Shown one piece after another: positions 52,943 through 62,610 of a stretch of 64,000 nucleotides of DNA. Every line of letters starts with the position of its first letter. Positions within the stretch are counted from its first letter, which is position 1. Position numbers and translations under genes: made by a program. The DNA comes from CALBPI01 sp045110335 (GTDB lineage: Bacteria > Pseudomonadota > Gammaproteobacteria > Steroidobacterales > Woeseiaceae). Under the pieces are notes generated by a model. The model was not told the origin of the DNA. It saw only the letters and a program-made list of their open reading frames with translations, and did not search any database. The stretch covers positions 1-64,000 of the forward strand of contig JBGCGB010000005.1 of assembly GCA_045110335.1 (NCBI GenBank). Direction: 5' to 3'.

Positions 52943-53309
52943 CAGGGTTCGGTTCGAAATAGATGTCGCGAAAGTTGAGGTATATCACTGTCATTGTTCG
53001 ATATGCCGCAAAATCACTGGATCAAAGTTTAATACGGCGTTCACTGTTTCAGCCAACAACTTTCGCTGGACGAGCGACAAAGAAGGCATCAAGACCTTTC
53101 AGAAGAACGGCGACGGCTTTCGACATGATTTCTGCAGCGATTGCGGGTGCACGGTGCCTAACCGGTATAAGGACGTGAACTTTTGGGTTCCAGCGGGCTT
53201 GTTGGATGATCAAGAAGGTGTCGAAGTCACTAAGCACATATTTGTGGAATCCAAAGCCAGATGGGATGAAATAACGGATGATCTTGATCAATTTGAAGGC
53301 TACCCCTGA
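52920..53309 (+). CDS. GFA/CENP-V domain zinc protein
   Basis: 129-residue member of the glutathione-dependent formaldehyde-activating (GFA) fold family. Zinc-site cysteines are visible: C5 and C7 (GSCFCNRVRFEI), C24, C26 and C29 (YHCHCSICRKITG), and C72, C75 and C77 (FCSDCGCTVPNR). Family members bind zinc and glutathione; most, including this one, have no proven reaction. I chose ATG 52920 over the frame start at 52908 because it begins directly at the conserved domain. Single gene. Confidence 0.85.
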   Translation: MKGSCFCNRVRFEIDVAKVEVYHCHCSICRKITGSKFNTAFTVSANNFRWTSDKEGIKTFQKNGDGFRHDFCSDCGCTVPNRYKDVNFWVPAGLLDDQEGVEVTKHIFVESKARWDEITDDLDQFEGYP

Positions 53310-53408
53310 TCGCAAGATTGACTATCCGCTGATCGGCGAATGCGACCATTGCACAAAATGAGTTTGCATAATGAGTAATCAGAGAGAAACACTGAAGCGG
53401 AGCTTCTA

Positions 53409-54158
53409 ATGCTGACGAATCCTGACCTATGGTCAAAACTACAAAGCTATAACATTGGCTATTCGAATCCTGATTTTAGTTTTGTCGATCGACTCGCGCG
53501 CGACAACGAATGGTCAGAAGACTATGCGCAGCGCGCCATGATCGAGTACAAGCGGTTCATCTACTTGGCGCTGACTGGCAACCAGCCGGTGACACCGTCC
53601 GATGAAGTGGATCAAGTTTGGCATTTGCATTTGCTCTATACGCGTGACTATTGGGGTGACTTCACAGCCATTCTCGGTCAACCATTGCATCATGGTCCAA
53701 CGCCGGGTGGCGCAGCAGCGCGTGGGGACTACCGTACTGCGTACCGGCAGACCAAATTATCGTACCAAGCGGAATTCGATGAGCCCCCACCGATTGATCT
53801 GTGGCCTGCCACAGCCCGACGGTTTGTGGACCCGATGCACTTTCGACGCGTCGATTTAAGACGCTACAACCTTCGAAAGAAACCAGCCGGCAGAGCCATC
53901 GCGACATCAGCGGCAATCGTGGCAGGGTTGGCGGCGACGTCCGCGTTAGCGCATGATAGTTTGCGTAGTGGCGAGGGTTTTGTTGCCTGGCTGGTGCATG
54001 TCTTGGAGTCTCACCCACTTATCGTAGCCAGTGTGTTTTTCCTTTTTGTAGTCTTGTTGTTTTTGTTGAGTATTTTTCTTCGGGCTAAACGATGGAATAA
54101 CTCAAACAGCGGCTGTACAGCCTGTAGTGGTTGTGGAGGCTGCGGGGGTTGCGGATAG
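53409..54158 (+). CDS. Membrane protein with GRDP/TIGR04222-like N-domain and Cys/Gly tail
   Basis: 249 residues of unknown function. The N-terminal soluble part (about 1-130) holds the motif DEVDQVWHLHLLYTRDYW, close to the 'VDxVWHxHxL' motif of DUF1399/glycine-rich-domain proteins. Two hydrophobic segments follow (about 160-182 and 204-227). The last 16 residues are almost only Cys and Gly (GCTACSGCGGCGGCG), with five cysteines, a tail seen in TIGR04222-type membrane proteins. The tail could bind metal or be modified. No neighbour clearly belongs with it. Confidence 0.75.
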   Translation: MLTNPDLWSKLQSYNIGYSNPDFSFVDRLARDNEWSEDYAQRAMIEYKRFIYLALTGNQPVTPSDEVDQVWHLHLLYTRDYWGDFTAILGQPLHHGPTPGGAAARGDYRTAYRQTKLSYQAEFDEPPPIDLWPATARRFVDPMHFRRVDLRRYNLRKKPAGRAIATSAAIVAGLAATSALAHDSLRSGEGFVAWLVHVLESHPLIVASVFFLFVVLLFLLSIFLRAKRWNNSNSGCTACSGCGGCGGCG

Positions 54159-54213
54159 CGTGGTTGCGATGTCTCGATTTTGGCCTAACGTCGTCGAAGG
54201 GTTTTGATGTGCT

Positions 54214-54807
54214 ATGAAACCTGAAGAGCTAGGAAAAAAGTACGACAAGATCGCCGCATGGTGGCATGAGCAGCACAGAGACGGCGACTACGGCATCTCG
54301 CAGATTGAGAATGCGTTGAAGTTTCGCACCGAAGGCGGCAGCGCACTGGATGTGGGATGCGGCGCTGGCGGTAGAGTAGTTCGGGCGTTGCAGTCTAGAA
54401 ACTACGAAGTAACCGGTCTTGACGTGTCGTCCGAGATGATCAAGTTGGCGTCCGAGAACCACCCTGAACAGCGCTTCATCCTTCAAGACATTGGTACCTG
54501 GGTACCCGCAGAAACATTCGACTTTGTGGTCGCGTGGGATAGTCTCTTTCATGTCCCGTATCTTGAACAAGCATCAGTGATCACCAAGCTCTGTCGATCG
54601 CTGAATGGCGATGGTGTATTGGTCTATTCTTTTGGCGACGCCATCGGCGAGCATACTGACGAATGGAGAGGCGACACTTTCTACTATAGCTCGCTCGGTG
54701 TTAACGAGAATATTCGATTGATTCTTAAGAACGGACTGAAAGTTCTGCACCTGGAGCTGGATCAGTATCCCGAGAAGCATGTGTACTTGATTGCCCAAAA
54801 GCGATGA
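54214..54807 (+). CDS. Class I SAM-dependent methyltransferase
   Basis: 197-residue Rossmann-fold methyltransferase. Motif I ALDVGCGAGG is at about residues 43-52, the acidic end of strand 2 at 'VTGLDVSSEMI', and motif IV at 'FDFVVAWDSLFHVP'. The substrate cannot be predicted; small-molecule methyltransferases of this size are common. It is flanked by unrelated genes in the same direction and lies 55 bases after the Cys/Gly-tail gene. Confidence 0.85.
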   Translation: MKPEELGKKYDKIAAWWHEQHRDGDYGISQIENALKFRTEGGSALDVGCGAGGRVVRALQSRNYEVTGLDVSSEMIKLASENHPEQRFILQDIGTWVPAETFDFVVAWDSLFHVPYLEQASVITKLCRSLNGDGVLVYSFGDAIGEHTDEWRGDTFYYSSLGVNENIRLILKNGLKVLHLELDQYPEKHVYLIAQKR

Positions 54808-54904
54808 GCTAACTCCGCCGGGCTAATTCTGTCGAGAAGATCTCAAGTCAACGCTCCTCGCGTTATTGTTTTGTCAAGACACCAAAAAGACAGAGGGTCA
54901 AAGT

Positions 54905-55504
54905 ATGGATTTTTCTTTTGCACGCACCTTAAAGGTCACGGCCTTTTTGTTGTTACTTCTTGCAGCGACACAAGCGCTATATACGGGTCTATACATCGCA
55001 GAGATCAGTGTGCCTCGTCAATTCGTATGGGGACTGGAGTGCCTACTGTTTACTATGCTCGCCGCTTTTGCAGGTGCGGCTTTGGCGCAGGCAAAGTGTA
55101 ACCATTTGGGATGGGCTGCGATCGGATTTAGCTCGGTACTCAATATCATACAAGTCAGTGTCGGACTGACGATGTTCGGCCCGTTTCGCGAGGTGGCCGG
55201 TCAAGTTGACGGCGTGGCGCCCGCGGCCGGTGCCGTCGTCGCCTTCTCGTTTATGGTTTATTACACCGCCAAGTTTCTGTTGGGCTTAGCTGCGCTTGTG
55301 TTTGGGCTGTCCAAGATGAAAGTCGGTGGTAAGAGCTTAGGCGGTTTGACGGCGCTTGTGGGCGGTGTGGCGCTACTAGCTAACGCGACCCTGATTGTTT
55401 TCGGCCGTGGTAGTTTCTTGCCATCTCCGGTTGCCGGTGGCACTGGTGTCGTTGCGACTTTGCTTCTCGCCGTTTGTTTGGCCACTGATACGCGGAAAGA
55501 CTAA
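54905..55504 (+). CDS. Uncharacterised multi-pass membrane protein
   Basis: 199 residues forming about six hydrophobic helices (near 8-28, 40-62, 68-90, 108-130, 145-165, 178-194). There are no charged catalytic motifs, so function is unknown. The ATG at 54905 has a good GAGGG ribosome-binding site at 54893-54897; the frame extends 13 codons upstream without one. A weak GC hairpin (55590-55607) follows. Confidence 0.7.
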   Translation: MDFSFARTLKVTAFLLLLLAATQALYTGLYIAEISVPRQFVWGLECLLFTMLAAFAGAALAQAKCNHLGWAAIGFSSVLNIIQVSVGLTMFGPFREVAGQVDGVAPAAGAVVAFSFMVYYTAKFLLGLAALVFGLSKMKVGGKSLGGLTALVGGVALLANATLIVFGRGSFLPSPVAGGTGVVATLLLAVCLATDTRKD

Positions 55505-55776
55505 TCGGGTCCTGTAACAGGATTGCATCGATCTATCTAGTCACGATGCGTCAGTACACAGCCGACTGCATTGCCAGTAGCAACTAGCCGGGTCCAGAGA
55601 CGGGCCCTGCGTTTCCAGAACGGGGTAAAAGCCGGTTTATCCATAGACTTGAGCGTGTCGATGAACCTCGCGGAATGAAGGGTTTATCTGACAGAAAACA
55701 CGTTTTGATCGAATCATGAGCCAATATCCGGCTGAACCCGGTTGTAAGAAGTACAGACACTTCAAGAGCAACCGAA

Positions 55777-58700
55777 ATGAAACAAACGTATCGACCACTC
55801 ATCGCCATCGGTTTCCCACTCATGCTGGCCGCTTGTGGAGGCGGTGGTGGCGACGACTCCAGTCCAATCGATGATACTGGTGGTGGGCCGGCCACCCCGG
55901 CGATCTCCATCGGAGATGCGACGATCGAAGAGGGAAACAACGGTTCAAGCTCGCTGACCTTTGGTGTGTCGCTTAGCGGCACGTCGGGGAGTGATGTTAT
56001 GGTCGATTTCTCGGTGATCGGTGTTGAGGCTGACGTAAGCGACTTCATTGCGGCTTCGGGCACGTTGACGATTCCTTCTGGTCAAACCGCCGGATCGATT
56101 GATATAGCGATTCTTGGAGACACCGAGATAGAGCGTGACGAGTCTTTCGCGGTCGAGCTGGCTAATCCGGTCAATGCCACGTTGGCAATCGATACTGGCA
56201 ACGGCACGATAATCAATGATGACTTTTCGCTGCTATCTATCGGGCCAGCGACAGTTATGGAAGGCGATGAGGGCGTGTCGCCAATGACCTTTTCGGTAAC
56301 CGTGGATCGTCCTGGCATCGACGAGATTAGCGTTGATTACGCGACGTCCGATGCGGCTGCATTGGCCGGTAGCGACTACGCGGCGGAGACCGGCATTCTG
56401 ACGATTCCCGTGGGCGATACGGAGGCGACTTTCATTATCGATATTGTTGGTGATGATGAAGTGGAAGCGGATGAGCAGTTTGTCATTAACCTGCTCAATG
56501 CCTCGTCCAACGCACGCATTGCTGAAGACGAAGCGACTGGTCTCATTGTGAACGATGACTTAGTCAAGGTGTCCGTAGGACCGGGCGGTGTGATCGAAAC
56601 AGATGTTGGCGTTCGAAGCGTCGCTGTACCGTTATCGCTGGATGCGCCGGCTTCGTTGGATATTGCTGTCTCGTTTCAAACCAGTGATGTCACGGCACTA
56701 TCTGGTAGCGATTACACAGCGCTTGATGGAATGATCACCGTCCCGGCGGGTGAAACGATGACCTCTATTGAGGTCGATGTGATCGGCGATACTTCAGTCG
56801 AATCCAATGAGTTTTTCCTCGTCACATTGACGAATGTCGAAGGGCCCGGCGTTCTTGATCAAGACGTCGGCATGGCGACAATCATAGACAACGACGATCC
56901 AGAGGCCTTGCCGACCTTGTTTGCCCAGCCAGCGGGCGTAACGGAAGGTGACGCTGGCACAACCAACATGCCGTTTCTGTTCTTGCTGAATGAGCCGGTG
57001 CCGGGGGACCTGCAGTTTGACATCCAGACCAACGCGCAAACCGCGACCAGTGGAGTTGACTATGAAGATATCATGACGACCATCACCATCGAAGAAGGTG
57101 CTACCAGCGCACTGATCAATGTGACGGTGATCAATGATACCGAAGAAGAAGCCGACGAGTCATTTGTGTTGACCGTTTCGAATCCAAGCATTGAAGTGCA
57201 GATCCCTATCGTGAATGTTATTGGCACCATCGTCGACAACGATAGTCCGGACGAAGAGCTGCAAGCACGTGTCAGTATCGCTAACGCAGAAGCTGTAGAA
57301 GGCGACTCCGGTTTTACTGATCTAGCATTCACCGTCGTCCTCAGTCAGGCCGTCGCCACATCGGTTACATTCGACTATGCGACTGAGGAAGGATCTGCCA
57401 TAGCCGGTGTTGACTACAACGCGGCGAGCGGCCAAGTCACTCTGGCAGCCGGCAGTGTTTCTCGTACGATTGTTGTGAGCGCAATCGGCGATACGTTTTC
57501 CGAAGATGATGAGACGTTTTTGGTCCGGTTGAGCAATCTCTCAGGTGATGCCGAGTTTGAACGTAGTAGTGCGATTGGCACCATACTGACGGATGAGGCT
57601 TTGCTGCGCTTAAGAGTCGCTGATGCCGGTGATCTGGAAGGTAATGATAGTGACACTGAGCAACGTTTCGTTGTGTCATTAGATGCGCCGGCATTGAATA
57701 CCGTCAGTTTCAATTATGAGACAACAGACGGCACAGCAATCGCGGGCGAGGACTACATCGCAAACAGTGGCTCTTCGCAGATCTTGGCAGGCGTGACCAG
57801 CACCGAGATTCCGGTTGCCATACTTGCCGATACCGAAAATGAACCGGACGAAACCTACACCGTGACCCTGACTAACGTATCGGCCAACGCGGTGGTACAA
57901 GATGCGACGGCAATGGGTACAATCGTCAATGATGACGGCACGCCGGGTTGGCAAACACCGACGACGTTGGGCGGCGGTTTTGACTATCATCGTATTGCGA
58001 TGCATCCCGATGGCAATGGTGCGGCTGTACTCATTGGTGCGACCGATCCGATAACGTTCAACAATCCCGTGTTAGTCGCACGGTTTTCGAATGGCGCGTG
58101 GCTCGACCCTGAGCCAACGGGTGGATCGTTGCGAATCGGATTCGCACAAGACCCTGCCGTTACGATGCTAGATAACGATCGCATTCTGGTTGCCTGGCCG
58201 ACGCGGAGCGAAGTTCAGAGTGCGTTGTACGATGAAACGGGAAACTGGAACTTACAGACGCTTTGGAATGAGCAAGGGTTCTTTGTGGATCTCGCGAATG
58301 ATGCATTGGGCAACGCCGCGTTAGCGTTCGAGGGTGATGGTAGCAATGTCGATCCCAGCGACATTCTTCGTGATTCTTTCGATGCGACAACCGAAACCTG
58401 GGTTGGCATTGAGGTTGCCGAGAACGACGATACCGGAAGAGCCAGTGAGCCGTTGATAACAATGGACGATGACGGCAACCGACTGATTTTCTGGAGTCAG
58501 GTGTTCAGTGACAGCGCACTTAACGGTTACTACTACAATTACTTTGATGCTCAAAGCGCGAGCTGGAGTGGCCCGATACTCATCCCGGAGTTGCTGTTTT
58601 CCAGGAATGCTTTTCTCGATCGTCTGCAAGACGGGCGCCCGGCATTGATCACGCAGATCACCAGCGGTGCTGATAGCGTTATCGAACTTTGGATTTTCGA

Positions 58701-59208
58701 TCCGGCAACAATGAGCTGGTCTTCTACCGGTAGTATTCAATCAGCCGCTGGCGAAAATGCGGTGCTGCCGAAGTTTACCGAGGCTGGGGACGGGACTATA
58801 GTTGCGGCGTGGTTTCAAGAGCGAGAATCGGCTAGTTACGACATCTATGCCAATCGTTATGACCCCACAACGGAGACATGGGGTATACCGCAGTTGCTCG
58901 AAAACGTGGACGGTAGTGCCAACCCGCTCGATACCGGTCTTGATGTTGCCGCCGATTCGACAGGTAACGCTATACTGGTTTGGTCCCAGAACGTCGCCCC
59001 CAGCGGTTCTTTTGACTCGCGTATTCGGGCCAGCCGATACACGGCAGCTGATGGTCTTTGGTCGCCGCCGGAGCAGATTGATGACGACGATGTCAATGAG
59101 GCGGCTATCGAGCCACACATCGGTATGGACCGCGCGGGCAACGCGATTGTGATCTGGTTCTACGAGGGCATTCGGGAATATGGGGCAGCGCGGTTCATCG
59201 CGCCGTAA
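55777..59208 (+). CDS. Large Calx-beta repeat lipoprotein with propeller-like C-terminus
   Basis: 1143-residue predicted surface or periplasmic lipoprotein. The signal peptide ends in LMLAACGGGGG, with Cys20 as lipid site. Six Calx-beta domains of about 110 residues follow, each closing with a 'GTIxNDD'-like strand (ends near residues 149, 261, 374, 490, 608 and 721) and carrying the calcium-binding 'GxDYxAxxGxLTIPxG' and 'DxxxExDExFxVxL' patterns. The remaining ~420 residues hold repeated 'DxxGNAxxxW' units suggesting a beta-propeller. Calx-beta proteins serve in adhesion or Ca-dependent surface assembly. It lies just upstream of the sigma factor/kinase pair. Confidence 0.9.
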   Translation: MKQTYRPLIAIGFPLMLAACGGGGGDDSSPIDDTGGGPATPAISIGDATIEEGNNGSSSLTFGVSLSGTSGSDVMVDFSVIGVEADVSDFIAASGTLTIPSGQTAGSIDIAILGDTEIERDESFAVELANPVNATLAIDTGNGTIINDDFSLLSIGPATVMEGDEGVSPMTFSVTVDRPGIDEISVDYATSDAAALAGSDYAAETGILTIPVGDTEATFIIDIVGDDEVEADEQFVINLLNASSNARIAEDEATGLIVNDDLVKVSVGPGGVIETDVGVRSVAVPLSLDAPASLDIAVSFQTSDVTALSGSDYTALDGMITVPAGETMTSIEVDVIGDTSVESNEFFLVTLTNVEGPGVLDQDVGMATIIDNDDPEALPTLFAQPAGVTEGDAGTTNMPFLFLLNEPVPGDLQFDIQTNAQTATSGVDYEDIMTTITIEEGATSALINVTVINDTEEEADESFVLTVSNPSIEVQIPIVNVIGTIVDNDSPDEELQARVSIANAEAVEGDSGFTDLAFTVVLSQAVATSVTFDYATEEGSAIAGVDYNAASGQVTLAAGSVSRTIVVSAIGDTFSEDDETFLVRLSNLSGDAEFERSSAIGTILTDEALLRLRVADAGDLEGNDSDTEQRFVVSLDAPALNTVSFNYETTDGTAIAGEDYIANSGSSQILAGVTSTEIPVAILADTENEPDETYTVTLTNVSANAVVQDATAMGTIVNDDGTPGWQTPTTLGGGFDYHRIAMHPDGNGAAVLIGATDPITFNNPVLVARFSNGAWLDPEPTGGSLRIGFAQDPAVTMLDNDRILVAWPTRSEVQSALYDETGNWNLQTLWNEQGFFVDLANDALGNAALAFEGDGSNVDPSDILRDSFDATTETWVGIEVAENDDTGRASEPLITMDDDGNRLIFWSQVFSDSALNGYYYNYFDAQSASWSGPILIPELLFSRNAFLDRLQDGRPALITQITSGADSVIELWIFDPATMSWSSTGSIQSAAGENAVLPKFTEAGDGTIVAAWFQERESASYDIYANRYDPTTETWGIPQLLENVDGSANPLDTGLDVAADSTGNAILVWSQNVAPSGSFDSRIRASRYTAADGLWSPPEQIDDDDVNEAAIEPHIGMDRAGNAIVIWFYEGIREYGAARFIAP

Positions 59209-59279
59209 GTCAGGTAACTCATGTTAAGCTTGACGCACGTTGATGAGACCGGCTGCACCCGTTTTCTTGTGGAGCCCGC

Positions 59280-59867
59280 GTGCTGGCCGAACGAGAGGCT
59301 GGCTTGCAAGATTCATCGGACATTACGAGGTTGTTGGCAGCAGCTTCTGAGGGTGATTACGAGTCTAACGATGCACTTTTTAGCGTCGTTTATGGCCAGC
59401 TGCGTGAGATCGCTCGTGCACAGCGACGTCGATGGGCCGGCAATCACACGCTGGATACGTCGGCACTTGTCAACGAAGCATATCTCAAACTCGCCGGCCA
59501 TCAGCTCTCCGATTTTAAGAATCGCGGGCACTTCTTTGCGACCGCGGCGAGAGCCATGCGTCAAGTGCTTATCAACTACGCCGAGCGTATGGCCAGCGCC
59601 AAACGCGGTGGTGGTGTCGATCACGCAACGCTTAGCGGCGTTGCCGGTTTGCCTTCGCATTCGTTCGAAGAACTGTTGGAAATCGACAGGCTATTACAAC
59701 GCCTGGAATCTGAGAACCCCCGCCATTGCAGGCTATTCGAGTGTCGCGTGTTTGGCGGCATGACTATTGCCGAAACAGCGGATGCGCTCGATCTTTCGCC
59801 GGCCACTATCAAGCGTGATTGGGCGCTCGTCAGTGCCTGGATTTATCGAGAGCTGGGTGCCGAGTAG
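59280..59867 (+). CDS. ECF-type RNA polymerase sigma factor (TIGR02999-like)
   Basis: 195 residues. Region 2 reads 'LFSVVYGQLREIARAQRR' then HTLDTSALVNEAYLKLAG, and 'FKNRGHFFATAARAMRQVLINYAER' in outline; region 4 ends 'MTIAETADALDLSPATIKRDWALVSAWIYREL'. This pattern is the Sig-70 subfamily often coded beside Ser/Thr kinases. In region 2.2, where usual ECF factors are acidic, it has Thr57, Thr60 and Ser61, as in sigma factors controlled by phosphorylation. The start is the GTG at 59280. The kinase ATG lies one base past its stop. Confidence 0.88.
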   Translation: MLAEREAGLQDSSDITRLLAAASEGDYESNDALFSVVYGQLREIARAQRRRWAGNHTLDTSALVNEAYLKLAGHQLSDFKNRGHFFATAARAMRQVLINYAERMASAKRGGGVDHATLSGVAGLPSHSFEELLEIDRLLQRLESENPRHCRLFECRVFGGMTIAETADALDLSPATIKRDWALVSAWIYRELGAE

Positions 59868-59868
59868 C

Positions 59869-62529
59869 ATGTTCATCTCTGAGCGCGCAAAAGATTTGTT
59901 TTCCGAATCGCTAGCACTTGATCCGGCGCTACGTATTGAATTTTTGACGACACAATGCGGCGAGGACAAGCATCTTTTTGATGAAGTGTCGTCGCTACTC
60001 GATGCATCCGAACAATCCGAACATTACTTCAATGCCATGGTGGAGCAGGTAAGCCTTTCGGCGCTGACGAACATCGACGACGCTGTTCATGAAGGAAAAC
60101 AGGTTGGCCAGTGGCGTTTGCTTGAGTGCATTGGGCGCGGCGGCATGGGTACTGTGTATTTGGCGGACCGCGCGGATCGGTCGTTTGACAAGAAGGCTGC
60201 GGTCAAGTTGCTGCCTTTCGGTATGGATGGAGCAGCTGCGCGCGCCCGGTTTGTTCAGGAGCGGCAGATCCTTGCAACGCTGTCACACGATAATATCGCG
60301 CGGCTGTTAGACGGCGGTGTTACTGACGACGGTGTACCTTTTTTTGTGATGGACTTTGTCGATGGCACGCCGATCGATGTCTATTGCGACGAGTACAATC
60401 TAGATATTCATGCTCGATTGCGACTAGCACTTGAGGTCGCCGAAGCTTTGCAATACGCCCATCGCAATCTCGTCATCCATCGAGATCTCAAGCCCAACAA
60501 TATCCTGATCGATGATACCGGCAGTGTGCGTTTGTTGGACTTTGGAATTGCGAAGTTGCTCAATGGCGGTGACTCGAGTGCTGATCTAACCCGGCAAGCC
60601 CTGAGGCCTGTTACCCCCGTGTTTGCGAGTCCCGAAATGCTCGCCGGAGAGCATGTCGATGTGACAACGGATGTTTACTCGCTGGGCGTTCTCATTTTCA
60701 TGCTATTGACATCGCACCTGCCGGTCTCTTACGAGGGAATGAGTCTTGCGGCGACGATTGAGCATGCAAGAACGACGATGCCGCCGCCGCCAAGCTTCCT
60801 TGACGCGCGTATCGACCCGGATCTGGATGCTGTTGTTGGTAAAGCGTTGGCTCGAGAACCGGATCAACGCTACGAATCGGTGGAGAGCGTCGCGAACGAC
60901 TTGCGTGCTTATCTAGTTGGTCGTCCCGTGATCGCTCGAGAACCTACGTTGTGGTATCGGTTGTCAAGATTTGTCCGGCGAAACCGTTTCGCTGTCATCG
61001 GGTCCGGTGCGGTCTCAATGGCCATGCTGGGTATGGCTGGTATTGCGATGCACCAAGCAGATGAAGCAGCGATGCAACGTGATGCCGTGATTGCCGAACA
61101 AAGACGAACCCGAGCCAGTAACGAGTTTTTCGGTGGTTTAATCGATGAGTTAAACAATGAACCCATGACATCGCTTCAATTGCTTGATCGGGGTGCCAGT
61201 GTGTTGCAACAACAGTATGGTAACGAACAGCCATTCATGGCGTATTCACTATACGAGTTGGCCAGACGTTACGCCCGGCTGAGAGAAACCGACAAACAAG
61301 TGGCATTGCTGGAACAAACGGTACGCGCTGCGGAGGCCAATCATGACCAGTCTCTCCAGGCAGCTGCTTTGTGCCGATTGAGTGGCGCGGTTTCAGCTAG
61401 AGACGGGGTGCGATCTTCCCAGTACTTTGCAGACGGACATGCATTGTTTCTGACTTTGGCGACGCCTTCGCTTGAGGCCAGCGTTGATTGTTTGAGGATG
61501 TTGGCGGTCAATGCATCAAGCGAAGATGATCAGCAGGCCGCGCTCGACTATATGTTCGAGGCCAAGGCGATCATTGCTGAACACGGTGATGTGTCGGTAG
61601 ACGTAGAGGGGCCTGTGCTTGGCTACATCGCGCATTTGTACTTCAAGCAGGAAGCGATGCCGCAAGCACTACAGACGCTTGATGAGACGCTTGATCTGCT
61701 CGATGCCAACGGACGAGGCAACTCGATGGGTTATCTCAGGGTCTCGGCGAACAAGGCCGTGACACTGAATGCTATTGGCCAAATAGAAGCGTCTCTGGCT
61801 GAATGGGAAAGTATCGTTCAGCGCCTGAGGATCTCGGGGTTTCGCCAAAGAGGCGCCGGTGGATTCTTGATTCAGTATGCCGATAGTCTCGCGCGCGCTG
61901 GACAAATGGAAAAATCGGTCGCTCTGCATCAAGAAGGATTGGCGATTGCACAAGAGGCCGGGGATCTGCGAAATGTAGCGTTTGCGGATTTGGGGCTGGC
62001 GCGCGGTGCGATAGCGCAAGAACAATTTAATAAAGCGCTTCGACATCTGGATCAAGTAGGCGATTACGCTAATCAAGACCCTCACGCGGATGTGGCTGCC
62101 ACCCGTGGCGGCAAGGTTTTGCGAATCAAGATCTATCGGAAGACGGGACAACTCGATCTCGCATTGGATTTGCTAAACGCATTGCTCGATGAGATTGGAT
62201 ATCCAGAGGTTAACCGTGGTCGCCAATTGTTGTCGACATTGATCGAAGCAGCCGAGCTGCATTCGGTTCGACAGGAGTTTGGTGTTGCCGAGCGCTATGC
62301 AGGTGATGCGATTGATTTGATCACTGAGCGAGCTGTCGGCGACCCAATGATCAGTGTTGATGTAGGTCGCGCCTACGTGCATCGGGCAGAGATTCGTGCC
62401 GCTAGCGGAAATCCGGCCGGAGCAATGAGTGATCTGGAAGTTGGCATCCCGGTGCTTTTGGAAAATCTGGGTAGCGATCACAAAGAAACGATTGCTGCAC
62501 GTGGGCTGCTTGATCGTCTCGGGAACTAG
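59869..62529 (+). CDS. Membrane Ser/Thr protein kinase with C-terminal TPR region
   Basis: 886-residue Hanks-type kinase. The kinase domain (about 82-350) has loop IGRGGMGTVYLAD, lysine in AAVKLLP, HRDLKPNNILI (about 203), DFGIAKLL (about 223) and FASPEMLAGE, so all catalytic residues are present. One transmembrane helix (about 373-393, 'VIGSGAVSMAMLGMAGIAM') is followed by a ~490-residue helical region of TPR-like repeats that would face the periplasm. I chose ATG 59869, just after the sigma-factor stop; the longer frame overlaps that gene. Likely co-translated with and acting on the sigma factor. Confidence 0.9.
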   Translation: MFISERAKDLFSESLALDPALRIEFLTTQCGEDKHLFDEVSSLLDASEQSEHYFNAMVEQVSLSALTNIDDAVHEGKQVGQWRLLECIGRGGMGTVYLADRADRSFDKKAAVKLLPFGMDGAAARARFVQERQILATLSHDNIARLLDGGVTDDGVPFFVMDFVDGTPIDVYCDEYNLDIHARLRLALEVAEALQYAHRNLVIHRDLKPNNILIDDTGSVRLLDFGIAKLLNGGDSSADLTRQALRPVTPVFASPEMLAGEHVDVTTDVYSLGVLIFMLLTSHLPVSYEGMSLAATIEHARTTMPPPPSFLDARIDPDLDAVVGKALAREPDQRYESVESVANDLRAYLVGRPVIAREPTLWYRLSRFVRRNRFAVIGSGAVSMAMLGMAGIAMHQADEAAMQRDAVIAEQRRTRASNEFFGGLIDELNNEPMTSLQLLDRGASVLQQQYGNEQPFMAYSLYELARRYARLRETDKQVALLEQTVRAAEANHDQSLQAAALCRLSGAVSARDGVRSSQYFADGHALFLTLATPSLEASVDCLRMLAVNASSEDDQQAALDYMFEAKAIIAEHGDVSVDVEGPVLGYIAHLYFKQEAMPQALQTLDETLDLLDANGRGNSMGYLRVSANKAVTLNAIGQIEASLAEWESIVQRLRISGFRQRGAGGFLIQYADSLARAGQMEKSVALHQEGLAIAQEAGDLRNVAFADLGLARGAIAQEQFNKALRHLDQVGDYANQDPHADVAATRGGKVLRIKIYRKTGQLDLALDLLNALLDEIGYPEVNRGRQLLSTLIEAAELHSVRQEFGVAERYAGDAIDLITERAVGDPMISVDVGRAYVHRAEIRAASGNPAGAMSDLEVGIPVLLENLGSDHKETIAARGLLDRLGN

Positions 62530-62555
62530 CTGCATCGCGTCAAAAGGGCGCCCAC

Positions 62556-62584
62556 AAAAAAGGCGACGGTAGTACCGCCGCCTT
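62556..62584. terminator. Intrinsic terminator between the kinase and lipoprotein genes
   Basis: AAGGCGACGGT (62560-62570) pairs with ACCGCCGCCTT (62574-62584) around a 3-base loop, 11 pairs with one wobble or mismatch. On the minus strand six T residues follow directly (A run at 62556-62561), a classic terminator for the lipoprotein gene. On the plus strand the tail is only weakly T-rich, so it may also end the kinase transcript. Confidence 0.8.
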
Positions 62585-62610
62585 CTTTGGCGTTCATTAG
62601 GACTTAAAGA

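Noticed and set aside
55590..55607. GGGTCC/GGGCCC hairpin after the multi-pass membrane protein gene
   Set aside because: Only six pairs with a wobble and no T run, so not called a terminator.
59221..59763. 180-codon open frame on the plus strand
   Set aside because: It overlaps the sigma factor in another frame; the sigma-factor frame has clear region 2 and 4 homology and this one has none.
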